Below are positions 33,892-43,294 of a stretch of DNA of 43,648 nucleotides, in pieces. The stretch is from an uncultured Atopobium sp. (GTDB taxonomy: Bacteria > Actinomycetota > Coriobacteriia > Coriobacteriales > Atopobiaceae): NCBI GenBank assembly GCA_938028565.1, contig CALIZS010000053.1, positions 1 through 43,648 of the forward strand, written 5' to 3'. Below the pieces are notes generated by a model. The model ran no database searches, had not been told where the DNA came from, and was given only the letters and a program-made list of their open reading frames with translations. How positions within the stretch are numbered: the stretch's first letter is position 1; the number at the start of each line of letters is the position of its first letter. The position numbers and the translations under genes were made by a program.

Positions 33892-34737
33892 TTAGTAAGG
33901 ACCAAAATCCAGACGGGCGGGATAATGATTTTTGCGTTTCTCGACTGGAGGTAGTTGCATATAGTCTCCATACACAAGCTCAAGGAACTCCTCAATCTTG
34001 TTAGGGAACGCAACCATCATTCCTTCGTATTCAAGCTTTTTAACAGGGAAAATGTCATCAACGTAATATGTCTGCGTCCATGGATCGGTATCGTTGAGAT
34101 AGCCAATACGCTTAGTTTTAATGTGAGCATAGCGATTACGAGCTTCTTGCTCACGCTCGTACATCTTTTGAGTAGACACGTGAAGCAGCTTGCACACTCC
34201 CCTGCCTAGGGTAACTCCAACACGTAGAAGCTTTCCCTTAATACCATCGGCAAGGATGACAGGATGTGGAACATCTACCAAAATTCGCATGTGTGACCAG
34301 AACCAGGTATCGCGAGCCTGTTTCTCATACTCTTTTTGATTGTCTGACACATTGTCAAAACAATAGACATCCAAAAAGATTCCCAGGTCAAGCGGAAGCG
34401 ATGCAAGCGCCTCCTCGCAAAACTGAGTACCCTTGAGCATAATGCGTGTTGTAGGGAACGGGTAGTTGATGTTGCGTTCTGAGTTGATGATGCTGTATTT
34501 ATCAGCCCATTCTTCATCGTAGATAGCAAGGAGTTTATGGAAGTCTTCTGCAGGAAGCGCAACATCAATATCGTCATCCCAAGGAATAAAACCCTTATGA
34601 CGCAAGGCGCCGATACCAGTGCCGGCAATACCAAAATAGCGGATATTGTGAGACTCGCAGGTATCAACAAAATCTTTAAAGATCATGCGTTCAACTTGCT
34701 GAAGATGTTTGAGCGTCTCTGTATCGTATGTGCGCAT
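33892..34737 (-). CDS. LicD family phosphotransferase (second copy)
   Basis: The LicD core is FGIAGTGIGALRHKGFIPWD, then DDIDVALPAEDF. The C-terminal block NYMQLPPVEKRKNHYPARLD in this protein begins at DYMQLPP and matches the first copy at 24352. The 281 residues are normal for the family. Its start codon shares one base with the rmlB stop (TAATG), so it is coupled to rhamnose synthesis. Two LicD enzymes suggest two acceptor positions or two donor groups on the polymer. Confidence 0.92.
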   Translation of the reverse strand: MRTYDTETLKHLQQVERMIFKDFVDTCESHNIRYFGIAGTGIGALRHKGFIPWDDDIDVALPAEDFHKLLAIYDEEWADKYSIINSERNINYPFPTTRIMLKGTQFCEEALASLPLDLGIFLDVYCFDNVSDNQKEYEKQARDTWFWSHMRILVDVPHPVILADGIKGKLLRVGVTLGRGVCKLLHVSTQKMYEREQEARNRYAHIKTKRIGYLNDTDPWTQTYYVDDIFPVKKLEYEGMMVAFPNKIEEFLELVYGDYMQLPPVEKRKNHYPARLDFGPY

Positions 34738-35804
34738 TATCGACCTTCATACATCTTCTTGTAGTAATCCTGGTAATCACCAGAAACTACATTCTTAACC
34801 CACTTGCGGTTCTCCAGATACCAGTTAATAGTGGTAACAATTCCCTCTTCAAATGGAGTCTCTGGATACCAGCCAAGCTCTTCTTTAATCTTATCTGGCG
34901 CAATACCGTAACGGCGGTCATGACCCTTACGATCAGTAACGTAAGAAATCAGATTTTCAGTAATCTGAGTATCACCGGTGATTCTTGAAACTTCACTAAT
35001 GATGCGCTTAACAATGTAGAGGTTATTGCGCTCGTTGTGACCGCCAACGTTATAGACCTCTCCAAGACGCCCGCCTTCAAGAACCATAGCAATTGCCTTG
35101 CAGTGGTCATCAACATAGAGCCAGTCACGAACATTAAGTCCGTCACCATAAACAGGAAGAGCCTTGTGCTCCAAGCAATTCTCGATCATCAAAGGAATGA
35201 GCTTCTCAGGGAACTGATAAGGACCATAGTTGTTGGAGCAACGCGTGATTACTGCTGGGAATCCGTACGTATCATGCCAGGACTTTACAAACATATCTGC
35301 AGAAGTCTTAGATGCAGAGTAGGGGCTGTGTGGACTCAAAGGTGTAGTCTCGCGGAAAAATGCCTCTGGATCATCAAGTGGCAGTGAGCCATAGACCTCA
35401 TCAGTAGAAACCTGCAGATACTTATGGTCTCCGTAAGAACCCCGACCATCATTCCAGAAAGATTCTGCAACGCTCAGGAGCGCAACAGTACCCATAACGT
35501 TAGTGTCAGCAAAGGCACCTGGATCTTCAATGGAGCGATCTACGTGGCTCTCTGCAGCAAAGTTGACAACATAATCGGGATGATGAGTCTCAAACAGCTG
35601 CGTCAGAGCCTCTTTATCCCTAATGTCTACGTGAGCAAAGGTGTAGCGAGGGTCTTGATCATATTCCGAAAGATTCTCAAGGTTGCCAGCATAGGTCAGG
35701 GCGTCCACGTTCAAAATATGAATGTCCTGATTTCTTCTAAGCATGTAGTGGATGAAGTTTGAACCAATAAATCCAGCTCCACCAGTTACTAAATAGGTCT
35801 TCAC
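34737..35804 (-). CDS. rmlB: dTDP-glucose 4,6-dehydratase
   Basis: This is an extended short-chain dehydrogenase: VTGGAGFIGSNFIHYMLRR binds NAD, and FAAESHVDRSIEDPGAF is the RmlB signature. VSTDEVYGSLPLDDPEAFF and YSASKTSADMFV supply the catalytic acid pair and the YxxxK motif. It makes dTDP-4-keto-6-deoxyglucose, the second step to dTDP-rhamnose. The start is GTG at 35804 with AGAGG 5 bases upstream, one base after the rmlD stop. Confidence 0.96.
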   Translation of the reverse strand: MKTYLVTGGAGFIGSNFIHYMLRRNQDIHILNVDALTYAGNLENLSEYDQDPRYTFAHVDIRDKEALTQLFETHHPDYVVNFAAESHVDRSIEDPGAFADTNVMGTVALLSVAESFWNDGRGSYGDHKYLQVSTDEVYGSLPLDDPEAFFRETTPLSPHSPYSASKTSADMFVKSWHDTYGFPAVITRCSNNYGPYQFPEKLIPLMIENCLEHKALPVYGDGLNVRDWLYVDDHCKAIAMVLEGGRLGEVYNVGGHNERNNLYIVKRIISEVSRITGDTQITENLISYVTDRKGHDRRYGIAPDKIKEELGWYPETPFEEGIVTTINWYLENRKWVKNVVSGDYQDYYKKMYEGR

Positions 35805-35805
35805 A

Positions 35806-36705
35806 CTAACCTCTTTCTACCTTCGAAAGATATGTCGCAAGAGCCTCTTGCCAAGGCCTCATACAATTTCCAATGGTACTCTCAAGATGTCCATTTACCA
35901 AAGATGAATACGCGGGGCGAGAAGCGCTTTCTGGGTGCATTTCTTTCCACTGAGCAGAAGTTACCCTGGTAACCTTACAATCGAGATTACTACCAGCCAT
36001 AATAGCCTCTGCAAAATCAGCCCACGAGCATGTTCCCTCATTAGTAGCGTGGTAGATGCCATAGTTCTCAGTGGCCGCAATACACAAAATTGCGTGCGCC
36101 AAATCATTTGCGCTGGTAGGGTTACCTACTTGATCATCAACAACGCTAATCTCTGAATACTTTGCGCCAAGGGTTCGCATGGTTGCTACAAAGTTCTTAC
36201 CAACATAGCCATAAAGCCATGCAGTTCTAACCACAAACGTTTGAGCATTTGCGGCCAGCGCAAGTCCCTCTCCTGCTAATTTGGATCGACCATACGCAGA
36301 AACAGGGCAAGGTGCATCTTGCTCCGTACGAGGAGAACTTTCTTTTCCACTAAAGACGTAATCAGTAGAAACCTGAACAAGCTTTGTCTGTGTGGCACTG
36401 CAAGCTCGTGCAAGATTCATAGGACCAAGCGCATTTACCGCAAACGCCATCTCAAAATTGCTCTCACAACCATCTACATTTGTTGCGGCAGCACAGTTAA
36501 TAACAACGTCATAGCGTTCATGCTGGTCAAACCATGTATTAACTTCCTCAGCGCTAGTGATGTCAAGCTCGTCAGCATCGGTATAATCAACATCTGGTTC
36601 AACAAAAACCTCTGGAATTGGGCCAATCTCAGAGACACCGGACTCGAAAAGACATTTGAGCTCGTTGCCTAACTGGCCGTGCGCACCGGTAATAAGAACG
36701 TGCAT
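35806..36705 (-). CDS. rmlD: dTDP-4-dehydrorhamnose reductase
   Basis: RmlD completes dTDP-L-rhamnose with NAD(P)H. The sequence begins MHVLITGAHGQLGNELK (glycine-rich loop), has VSTDYVFSGKESSP and YGRSKLAGEGLAL (the YxxxK motif), then VVRTAWLYGYVGKNFVATM. I set the start at ATG 36705, 1 base after the rmlA stop with GGGAG 6 bases upstream. A longer open frame to 36840 only overlaps rmlA. Length 299 is usual. Confidence 0.95.
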   Translation of the reverse strand: MHVLITGAHGQLGNELKCLFESGVSEIGPIPEVFVEPDVDYTDADELDITSAEEVNTWFDQHERYDVVINCAAATNVDGCESNFEMAFAVNALGPMNLARACSATQTKLVQVSTDYVFSGKESSPRTEQDAPCPVSAYGRSKLAGEGLALAANAQTFVVRTAWLYGYVGKNFVATMRTLGAKYSEISVVDDQVGNPTSANDLAHAILCIAATENYGIYHATNEGTCSWADFAEAIMAGSNLDCKVTRVTSAQWKEMHPESASRPAYSSLVNGHLESTIGNCMRPWQEALATYLSKVERG

Positions 36706-36706
36706 A

Positions 36707-37609
36707 CTACTCTCCCTTTCCAGAAGGAAGGATACGTCCTTCTGCAACGCTCTTGAGGTGCTCGCCATACGTAGATTTACCGTAGCGTTCTGCACATTCA
36801 ATGAGTTTTGAGCTATCAATCCAGCCATTCTCAAAAGCAATCTCTTCTGGAACGCTTACCGGCAGACCCTGAGCTGTTTCAACGGTACGGACAAAGGTTG
36901 ATGCCTCAAAGAGAGACTCCATAGTTCCTGTATCAAGCCATGCAAAACCACGGCCAAGAGTAACAACGTCAAGCGTGCCATCCTCAAGATACAGGCGGTT
37001 AAGATCAGTAATCTCGTACTCACCACGAGCACTTGGCTGAACTTGCTTTACCAGCTCAGTAACACGCTGATCATAGAAATAGAGACCAGTTACGGCATAG
37101 TTAGACTTTGGCTGAGTTGGCTTCTCTTCAATTGAAATGGCGTTGTAATTCTTATCAAACTCAACAACACCAAAGCGCTCTGGATCATCCACGTGGTAAC
37201 CAAAAACGGTAGCTCGACCAGAAGTTTGTGCCTGTTGGGCAGCTTTTCTAACAAGTCCTGAAAGACCGTTTCCAAAGAAGATGTTGTCTCCAAGAATCAG
37301 AGCTGCAGCGTCATCACCAATAAACTCTTTACCAATAACAAATGCCTGAGCCAATCCATCAGGTGAAGGCTGTTCAGCATAGCTGATAGAAATGCCAAAA
37401 TCAGAACCGTCACCCAAGAGTTTCTCGAAATTTGGCAGATCACGTGGCGTGGAGATAACCAAGATATCTCTAATACCTGCAAGCATAAGCGTAGACAGAG
37501 GATAGTAAATCATTGGCTTGTCATACACAGGTAAAAGCTGTTTAGATGTAACGGTTGTCAGCGGATAAAGCCTGGTACCGCTACCTCCTGCAAGAATAAT
37601 GCCTTTCAA
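36707..37609 (-). CDS. rmlA: Glucose-1-phosphate thymidylyltransferase
   Basis: RmlA joins dTTP and glucose-1-phosphate. Motifs are ILAGGSGTRLYPLTTVTSKQ, LLPVYDKPMIYYPLSTLMLA, LILGDNIFFGNGLSGLV and EEKPTQPKSNYAVTGLYFYD. The start is TTG at 37609 (GGGGAG 5 bases upstream), 2 bases after the stop of the large membrane protein. It is the first Rml gene of a tightly packed unit: membrane protein, rmlA, rmlD, rmlB, licD. No rmlC is in this unit. Confidence 0.96.
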   Translation of the reverse strand: MKGIILAGGSGTRLYPLTTVTSKQLLPVYDKPMIYYPLSTLMLAGIRDILVISTPRDLPNFEKLLGDGSDFGISISYAEQPSPDGLAQAFVIGKEFIGDDAAALILGDNIFFGNGLSGLVRKAAQQAQTSGRATVFGYHVDDPERFGVVEFDKNYNAISIEEKPTQPKSNYAVTGLYFYDQRVTELVKQVQPSARGEYEITDLNRLYLEDGTLDVVTLGRGFAWLDTGTMESLFEASTFVRTVETAQGLPVSVPEEIAFENGWIDSSKLIECAERYGKSTYGEHLKSVAEGRILPSGKGE

Positions 37610-37611
37610 AA

Positions 37612-39714
37612 TTACTCCCCATCAATTGCTGTGATTCTATAAAGTTTATATGACCCCTCTTCAAGAACCAGCTCAAATCCTGGAACCAAATTGTCAATAT
37701 TAAGGCCAGACCACATTTCTTGAACTCTAAGCATAGTTGGGAACTGATCATCTGGATACATATTTAACCGAACAAAATACTGAGCACCAACGTAACGAAC
37801 AGCGTCTCGCACCTCTTTCTCATAAAATATACGATTAAGTCTCTCTCTAATTAGTCTACTTTCAGGCGTCTCGTTTTCAGTATATTTAAACTTGTAGTAA
37901 ACATTTAATCCGTTTATTGCATAAGCAAGTGACGAGCCATCAAACGGATTATTGAGCACAACCGAATCGCCAACAATTTCTCTGACTCTTTGGATAAATT
38001 TCTGTTCAGAGGAAGGGTAAGTTTTTAATCCGTGTGGAATATACGAGTCGCGCATCATATATATGCTAGCCCTAAAACGACTTGGCACCCGCTCTTGAAA
38101 CTGTAAGAGATCAACTGGAGCCCACAGTGCATATATGACAGGAATAGAAAGAAAAACTACAATTGCGCCTTTTATAAGAAAATTTTTCTTGCGTAATATA
38201 TATGAATGAGTACTTTCAACGAACCTTGTGGCTTTAATTGCATGCTTTATTTTTTGAAGTAATACTAAGACGGCAGAAATAATGTCAACGCCACCTTGTA
38301 AAACTAATGGCGTAGAGGTGATACACATGATAGCAGCAATACGCTCTGGGTCTGTGTACCAAAAGCCAATGAGGAAACGTTTTATATCTAGGTTGCCCAT
38401 CAAGCCTACAACAAAGAAAATAGAAACAAAAAGCAAGCTACAGGTGTACCAGCGAGATTTCTTAACAATAAGGGTATGAATGAAACCAATCCAGAAAAAC
38501 ACAGCACAAACCACTTCAGGAGCGTTCATAATAAATGATTGGTTGGCAATATGAACAATGGAGTCTAAAGGATTTATATCCCTTCCCCAAATAACATTCA
38601 CAACGGACTTCATTAAACTACTGTTTAAAATAAAAGTCCATAAACCAATACATAAGACAATACAAAGCGTCTCAAGGGTGACTAAAATAGCAATTTTATT
38701 CTTTTTACCTGTGCATTTATTGGTCACCATGCGTGGGATAAATGAAACTAACACGTAAGGGAATACCAAAATTGCCCAGAAAAATACACCATTTGGATGG
38801 CAAAAAACAATTCCCAAAAGTACCGAAATGAGCATAAAAATGTCTGAAGCCTTCTGGGGTTTCTCGCCATGTTTATGAGAAGACGATTGCGCAATCGAAT
38901 CAAAGAGCTGCACAAACAAATACACTGCTATAGGAACACAGCAGAAGGAAAGCATATTTGGAAAAGGACCATGGATTGTGAGCATTCGGATAGGAAATGC
39001 CATGTTGGCAAATGCTGCAAATGGCGCAAGTACTGCTGTTTGGGTTTTCTTTCCAAAAATCTTTGAAACAAGTGCGAACAGCCCCAATGGATACACTAAG
39101 CTAGTCCACACCACATTAACAGCATTTTCTGCCATTCCAATTGAGCAATGAGTAAGTAGCACAACTACTGAAGCAAAGCTGTGAAATGCCAAGGGATAAT
39201 ACCAAGATCCTGAGAAAGGCTGTGGCGTAGAAAGTGGCAAACCGTCATAAACAGATGCTTTTAAGGTTGAAAAAACTCCTGTTTGAATAATTCTGTTGAT
39301 GTAAGCAATATGAGTGTAATTGTCATCATATTGCAAAAAGTTATTTGGATTTCCAAGACCCCGGTAAAACACATAACTTGCTGCGAGTGCGCCAAGACAA
39401 ATAACAATGCAGACTCCTGGTAAAGAGAGTGTCAAAGAGGACTGTATCTTTTTATGTACAAGTCTCTCTGAGCCAAAGCGAATTGCTGCAATAAGGGCGA
39501 GAAAACATGCCGCAAGAGCAAAAAGCGGGATAAGCCCCTTGAGACCAAGAGGATACATTGCAATGCCCGCAACAATATAAAATACAACGCTTAGCGGACC
39601 CGCCACGGCAAGTGAAAGTGCTCGTTTACCACCTGATAAACGAGCGCCCAGATATCCTGGAACAAAAACAATTGCTGTTGTAACTATAAGAACAAGAACA
39701 AATTGTTTCCACAT
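37612..39714 (-). CDS. DUF6541-type polytopic membrane protein (probable GT-C glycosyltransferase)
   Basis: The 700-residue protein has about 12 or more hydrophobic segments and a soluble C-terminal part. The pattern of an N-terminal helix pair with VPGYLGARL, then LQYDDNYTHIAYINRII, then SGSWYYPLAFHSFASVVVLL resembles actinobacterial DUF6541 proteins. These are thought to be lipid-linked-sugar transferases of GT-C type with acidic residues in the first outer loop (D-D in YDDN). It is distinctly more AT-rich than its neighbours, with rarer codons such as ATA, which may mark later acquisition. It heads the rmlA-rmlD-rmlB-licD unit. Confidence 0.8.
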   Translation of the reverse strand: MWKQFVLVLIVTTAIVFVPGYLGARLSGGKRALSLAVAGPLSVVFYIVAGIAMYPLGLKGLIPLFALAACFLALIAAIRFGSERLVHKKIQSSLTLSLPGVCIVICLGALAASYVFYRGLGNPNNFLQYDDNYTHIAYINRIIQTGVFSTLKASVYDGLPLSTPQPFSGSWYYPLAFHSFASVVVLLTHCSIGMAENAVNVVWTSLVYPLGLFALVSKIFGKKTQTAVLAPFAAFANMAFPIRMLTIHGPFPNMLSFCCVPIAVYLFVQLFDSIAQSSSHKHGEKPQKASDIFMLISVLLGIVFCHPNGVFFWAILVFPYVLVSFIPRMVTNKCTGKKNKIAILVTLETLCIVLCIGLWTFILNSSLMKSVVNVIWGRDINPLDSIVHIANQSFIMNAPEVVCAVFFWIGFIHTLIVKKSRWYTCSLLFVSIFFVVGLMGNLDIKRFLIGFWYTDPERIAAIMCITSTPLVLQGGVDIISAVLVLLQKIKHAIKATRFVESTHSYILRKKNFLIKGAIVVFLSIPVIYALWAPVDLLQFQERVPSRFRASIYMMRDSYIPHGLKTYPSSEQKFIQRVREIVGDSVVLNNPFDGSSLAYAINGLNVYYKFKYTENETPESRLIRERLNRIFYEKEVRDAVRYVGAQYFVRLNMYPDDQFPTMLRVQEMWSGLNIDNLVPGFELVLEEGSYKLYRITAIDGE

Positions 39715-39744
39715 GCGTATGCGCCCTTAATTAGTGCTTCTGTT

Positions 39745-40956
39745 TTAGATGAGCTGAGCCCAGCGCTTCTTACCTGCCTGGAGAAGAGCTTTCTCAAGAA
39801 CTGCTGGTTCAACCTTATAGGTTTTTGCTGGAAGAGGTTGCTGATTAATCTTGATACCACCGCCGTCAATGAGACGACGAGCCTCACCGTTACTTGAAGC
39901 AATCTCTACTTCAACCAAAATCTTTGGCAGGTAAATGAGACCGTCTTCATCTGCTTCAAGGGAAATTGCAAACTCTTTGACATCGTCAGGAACCTCATTG
40001 TTCTTGAACTGAGCATCAAAAGCTGCCTGAGCCTTAAGACCTTCTCCCTCACCGTGATAAAGGTCAACAATATTTCTGCCAAGAGCGCGCTTAAGCTGGT
40101 AAGGATCAGCAGTACCGTCTTCAAAGCTCTTATCGATTGCATCAAGCTCATCAATAGAGAGCGTTGAGCAAAGACGGTAATACATTGGAATAATCTCGTC
40201 AGTAATAGACATGACCTTGCCAAACATATCGTTTGGCTCATCGGTCAGTCCAATGTAGTTTCCATAAGACTTACTCATCTTCTTGGTGCCATCAGTACCC
40301 ACAAGCAGAGGCATAGTAAGCGCAATCTGTGGCTCCATGTCCATATCACGCATAAGGTCTCGGCCGGCAAGCAAGTTGAAGATCTGATCGTTTCCGCCCA
40401 TCTCTACGTCTGCTTTGATAACAACAGAATCATATGCCTGAAGAACTGGATAAATAAATTCATGCAGAGCAATTGGCTGTTGGTTGTGATAACGATTAGA
40501 GAAGTCTTCTCGCTCAAGAATACGGGCAATGGTGAACTTGCTCATAAGGCCAAGCATGGTCTCAAGGTTCATAGGCTTAATCCAGTCACCGTTATGAACA
40601 ACGGTAGTTCTCTCTGGATCAAGAATCTTCATTGCCTGGTTAACATAGGTCTCTGCGTTAGCATCTACCTGCTCCGCAGTGAGCGGAGGACGGGTAGAGT
40701 CACGTCCAGAAGGGTCACCAATCAGGGCGGTACCACTACCAATAATCAACGTGACATTATGGCCAAGGTCCTGGAACTGACGCATCTTGCGCAGCGGAAC
40801 TGCGTGACCCAGGTGCAGGTCAGGGCTTGTTGGATCTACGCCAAGCTTGATGTTAAGAGGAGTGCCCTTCTTGAGTTTCTCTTTTAGACCGTCCAAAGGA
40901 ACAATCTGCATAGTTCCTGAAGTAATAACACGGAGCTGTTCTTCTACTGAAAGCAC
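39745..40956 (-). CDS. tyrS: Tyrosyl-tRNA synthetase
   Basis: Class I aminoacyl-tRNA synthetase: LGVDPTSPDLHLGHAVPLRK holds the HIGH-type motif (HLGH) and GTKKMSKSYGNYIGL the KMSKS loop. The C-terminal S4-like RNA-binding domain is visible as EVEIASSNGEARRLIDGGGI. The start is GTG at 40956, with AGAGG 7 bases upstream; an in-frame reading from 41016 lacks a site. I see no T-box leader before it. Its neighbours are unrelated in function. Confidence 0.95.
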   Translation of the reverse strand: MLSVEEQLRVITSGTMQIVPLDGLKEKLKKGTPLNIKLGVDPTSPDLHLGHAVPLRKMRQFQDLGHNVTLIIGSGTALIGDPSGRDSTRPPLTAEQVDANAETYVNQAMKILDPERTTVVHNGDWIKPMNLETMLGLMSKFTIARILEREDFSNRYHNQQPIALHEFIYPVLQAYDSVVIKADVEMGGNDQIFNLLAGRDLMRDMDMEPQIALTMPLLVGTDGTKKMSKSYGNYIGLTDEPNDMFGKVMSITDEIIPMYYRLCSTLSIDELDAIDKSFEDGTADPYQLKRALGRNIVDLYHGEGEGLKAQAAFDAQFKNNEVPDDVKEFAISLEADEDGLIYLPKILVEVEIASSNGEARRLIDGGGIKINQQPLPAKTYKVEPAVLEKALLQAGKKRWAQLI

Positions 40957-41061
40957 TCTGTATCCTCTCAACGCAAGCCTGTTAAACCATATAGTTACTG
41001 CTACAAATAGTATCAATCAAAAATGTTATTTATCAGAATACAACAGAGTTGTAACTCTTTA

Positions 41062-41091
41062 TTCACTGAAACATAAATATCAGACTATAAT
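41062..41091 (+). promoter_or_regulatory. Candidate promoter for the penicillin-binding protein gene
   Basis: TTCACT (41062-41067) and the perfect -10 TATAAT (41086-41091) are 18 bases apart. The start codon is 26 bases further, with AAGGAGG in between. It lies in the gap divergent to tyrS. Confidence 0.55.
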
Positions 41092-41117
41092 AGTGAGAGC
41101 TATGACAAGGAGGCTCA

Positions 41118-43244
41118 ATGGGTATTAGAACCCGTCGTGCACGTAAACACGCAAATACACATGCCGTAGGTTTTGGTATTGCTGGATTCTTTGGCTTTAT
41201 GGCTCTTCTCGGGCTGGCGCTTGCTCTTTCTTTGGGTGCAGCTGTTTCTTCATGGCTCGAGGACCTGCCTGATTACAACTCTGCTGATGCCTACCTGGTA
41301 GCAGAGCCCACCCGCGTTTATGACTCCAAGGGTAACGACATTGCTGACTTCTATTTGCAGCAGCGCCGTTCCGTTACCCTGGATCAGATTTCTCCTTATG
41401 TTATTCAGGGCACTATTGATACTGAGGACAAGCGTTTTTATTCCCACAGTGGTATTGACCCCTGGGGTATTGTCCGTGCATCTGTTGTCTCTCTGTTTGG
41501 TGGCGGCGAAGGTGCTTCCACTATTACACAGCAGCTTGTTCGTAACACTGTTCTTTCCAACGAGCAGTTTGAGCGTTCTTTGAAGCGTAAGGTCCGCGAG
41601 GCTTACATCTCTATTCAGATGGAGAAGAAGTTTACTAAAGACCAGATTCTTAATATGTACCTCAACACCATTTACTACGGTAATGGTGCTTACGGTATTG
41701 AAGCAGCAAGTATTATCTACTTCAACAAACATGCAAGTGACCTAACCCTTGCTGAGGCTGCAACACTTGCTGGTCTTCCAAACGCACCTTCTGCCTATGA
41801 CCCAACCGTCAATCCAGAGGCTGCAAGAGAAAGACGCAATACTGTTCTTGAGCGTATGCTTCGCGCAGGTGATATTACGCAGGAGCAATACGATGAGGCT
41901 GTTGCAGAAGACTTAGTGCTTAATCCTGGTACTTTGACCGACAACATTGGCCAGTTCCCTTACTGGACTGACTATATTCGCAGTCTGCTTCAGGAAGACT
42001 TTGATAGCGACACCATTCTTCAGGGTGGATTGCGCGTTTACACCACGCTTGATCCTGACCTCCAGAAAGACGCTGATGAGGCTGCTACAAGGCGTATTGC
42101 TGAGCTTGGCAACCCTCGTCTGGGTGCTGCTTTGGTTTCAATTGACCCTCAAACTGGCTACATTAAAGCAATGGTTGGTGGACAGGATTACTCAAAGAGC
42201 CAATACAACATCGCAACCAGCAGTAACCGTCAGATGGGCTCCAGCTTTAAGATGTATACGCTGGTAGCGGCCCTTTCTGAAGGCATGAATCCAGAGATTG
42301 TTCTTAACGGCAACTCTCCTATGCAAATTACGCCAACCTGGTTGGTCAGAAACGCTGGTAACTACAGCTACGGAGCAATTACGCTGCGTCAAGGTACGGT
42401 CTACTCTTCCAACACTGTCTATGCACAGGTTGCTGAAGCTATTGGTATCGATAAAATCCTTCAGACTTGCTACGCTATGGGCATTCGCACCCAGCTACAG
42501 CCATACCTGTCTACCACTCTTGGTTCTCAGGGCGTAACCCCTATTGAGCAGTGCACAGCATTTGCAACCCTTGCTGCAGGCGGTGTTCGTCGTGATGCTG
42601 TAGCAATTACGCGCATCGAAGACCGTAACGGAAACGTTATCTACGAGCACAAGGACAACCCAGTTCAGGCAATTAGTCCAGCTGTTGCTGCAGCTGCTAC
42701 AAACGTTCTGAGTGGCGTTCTTACTTCTGGTACTGGTCGTTATGCCTACAACCTGAAGACTTTCAACCAACCAGTTGCTGGTAAGACTGGTACTTCCGAT
42801 AACTCTGAAGACCTTTGGTTCTGTGCCTATACTCCACAACTTGCAACAGTAGCTTGGTGCGGATATCCAGATAGTCGTGACCCCGTTATTATTGGCGGCG
42901 GAGAGTCCTCTACCTTTGTTACTGCTCAGTATGTTTGGGCGTACTACATGAACGCAGCTCTCTCTGGTGTTGCTCGTGCTGAGTTCCCTAAAACTACTGA
43001 AACTATCTCTTACAAGCCTGATAGCTACTGGAAATTTGTTGGTGGTTCCACCAACAAACAGAAAGAGCAAGATAACAACGAAGAGGAAGAGGAAGAGGAA
43101 ACTACTGACGAGGAGGAAGAGGACGATTCAACCACTACTCCTACTACTCCTGCCACTCCTACTACTCCAGCCACACCTGGTACTGATACGGGCACGGGAA
43201 CAGGAACGGGCACCGGAACTGGAACTGGAACAAGAACTCCATAA
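41118..43244 (+). CDS. Class A penicillin-binding protein (PBP1A-type transglycosylase/transpeptidase)
   Basis: The 708-residue protein has a basic cytoplasmic start and one membrane anchor (about 19-45). The GT51 glycosyltransferase domain has catalytic E102 in TEDKRFYSHSGIDPWG, then ASTITQQLVRN and LNTIYYGNGAYGIEAAS. A transpeptidase domain follows, with SxxK at S375-K378 (GSSFKMY), SxN at 430-432 and KTG at 556-558. It polymerises and cross-links peptidoglycan outside the membrane. Its last about 70 residues are low-complexity: Glu/Asp run, Thr-Pro repeats, then Gly-Thr repeats. It has strong start signals and a downstream terminator, so it is a single-gene unit. Confidence 0.95.
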   Translation: MGIRTRRARKHANTHAVGFGIAGFFGFMALLGLALALSLGAAVSSWLEDLPDYNSADAYLVAEPTRVYDSKGNDIADFYLQQRRSVTLDQISPYVIQGTIDTEDKRFYSHSGIDPWGIVRASVVSLFGGGEGASTITQQLVRNTVLSNEQFERSLKRKVREAYISIQMEKKFTKDQILNMYLNTIYYGNGAYGIEAASIIYFNKHASDLTLAEAATLAGLPNAPSAYDPTVNPEAARERRNTVLERMLRAGDITQEQYDEAVAEDLVLNPGTLTDNIGQFPYWTDYIRSLLQEDFDSDTILQGGLRVYTTLDPDLQKDADEAATRRIAELGNPRLGAALVSIDPQTGYIKAMVGGQDYSKSQYNIATSSNRQMGSSFKMYTLVAALSEGMNPEIVLNGNSPMQITPTWLVRNAGNYSYGAITLRQGTVYSSNTVYAQVAEAIGIDKILQTCYAMGIRTQLQPYLSTTLGSQGVTPIEQCTAFATLAAGGVRRDAVAITRIEDRNGNVIYEHKDNPVQAISPAVAAAATNVLSGVLTSGTGRYAYNLKTFNQPVAGKTGTSDNSEDLWFCAYTPQLATVAWCGYPDSRDPVIIGGGESSTFVTAQYVWAYYMNAALSGVARAEFPKTTETISYKPDSYWKFVGGSTNKQKEQDNNEEEEEEETTDEEEEDDSTTTPTTPATPTTPATPGTDTGTGTGTGTGTGTGTRTP
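43077..43236. repeat. Low-complexity repeats encoding the PBP tail
   Basis: Three repeat types follow each other. First comes a GAGGAA-rich stretch coding Glu/Asp. Next is an ACTACTCCT-like stretch coding Thr-Pro repeats. Last is a GGCACGGGAACA-like stretch coding alternating Gly-Thr. All keep the reading frame, and unit-length changes would leave the enzyme intact. The Thr-Pro/Gly-Thr part is probably an extended wall-spanning tail. Confidence 0.85.
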
Positions 43245-43267
43245 ACCTCTGGTTTATCTACAACAAA

Positions 43268-43294
43268 AAGGAGTCTGCACTAAGCAGGCTCCTT
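43268..43294 (+). terminator. Terminator after the penicillin-binding protein gene
   Basis: AAGGAGTCTGC and GCAGGCTCCTT pair over 11 bases (one T-G wobble) around an ACTAA loop and are followed by CTTCTTTTTG. It also lies between two convergent genes, the other being argR. Confidence 0.85.

Noticed and set aside
40957..41061. T-box leader for tyrS
   Set aside because: The upstream sequence is only about 150 bases to the divergent gene and has no T-box core or terminator hairpin.
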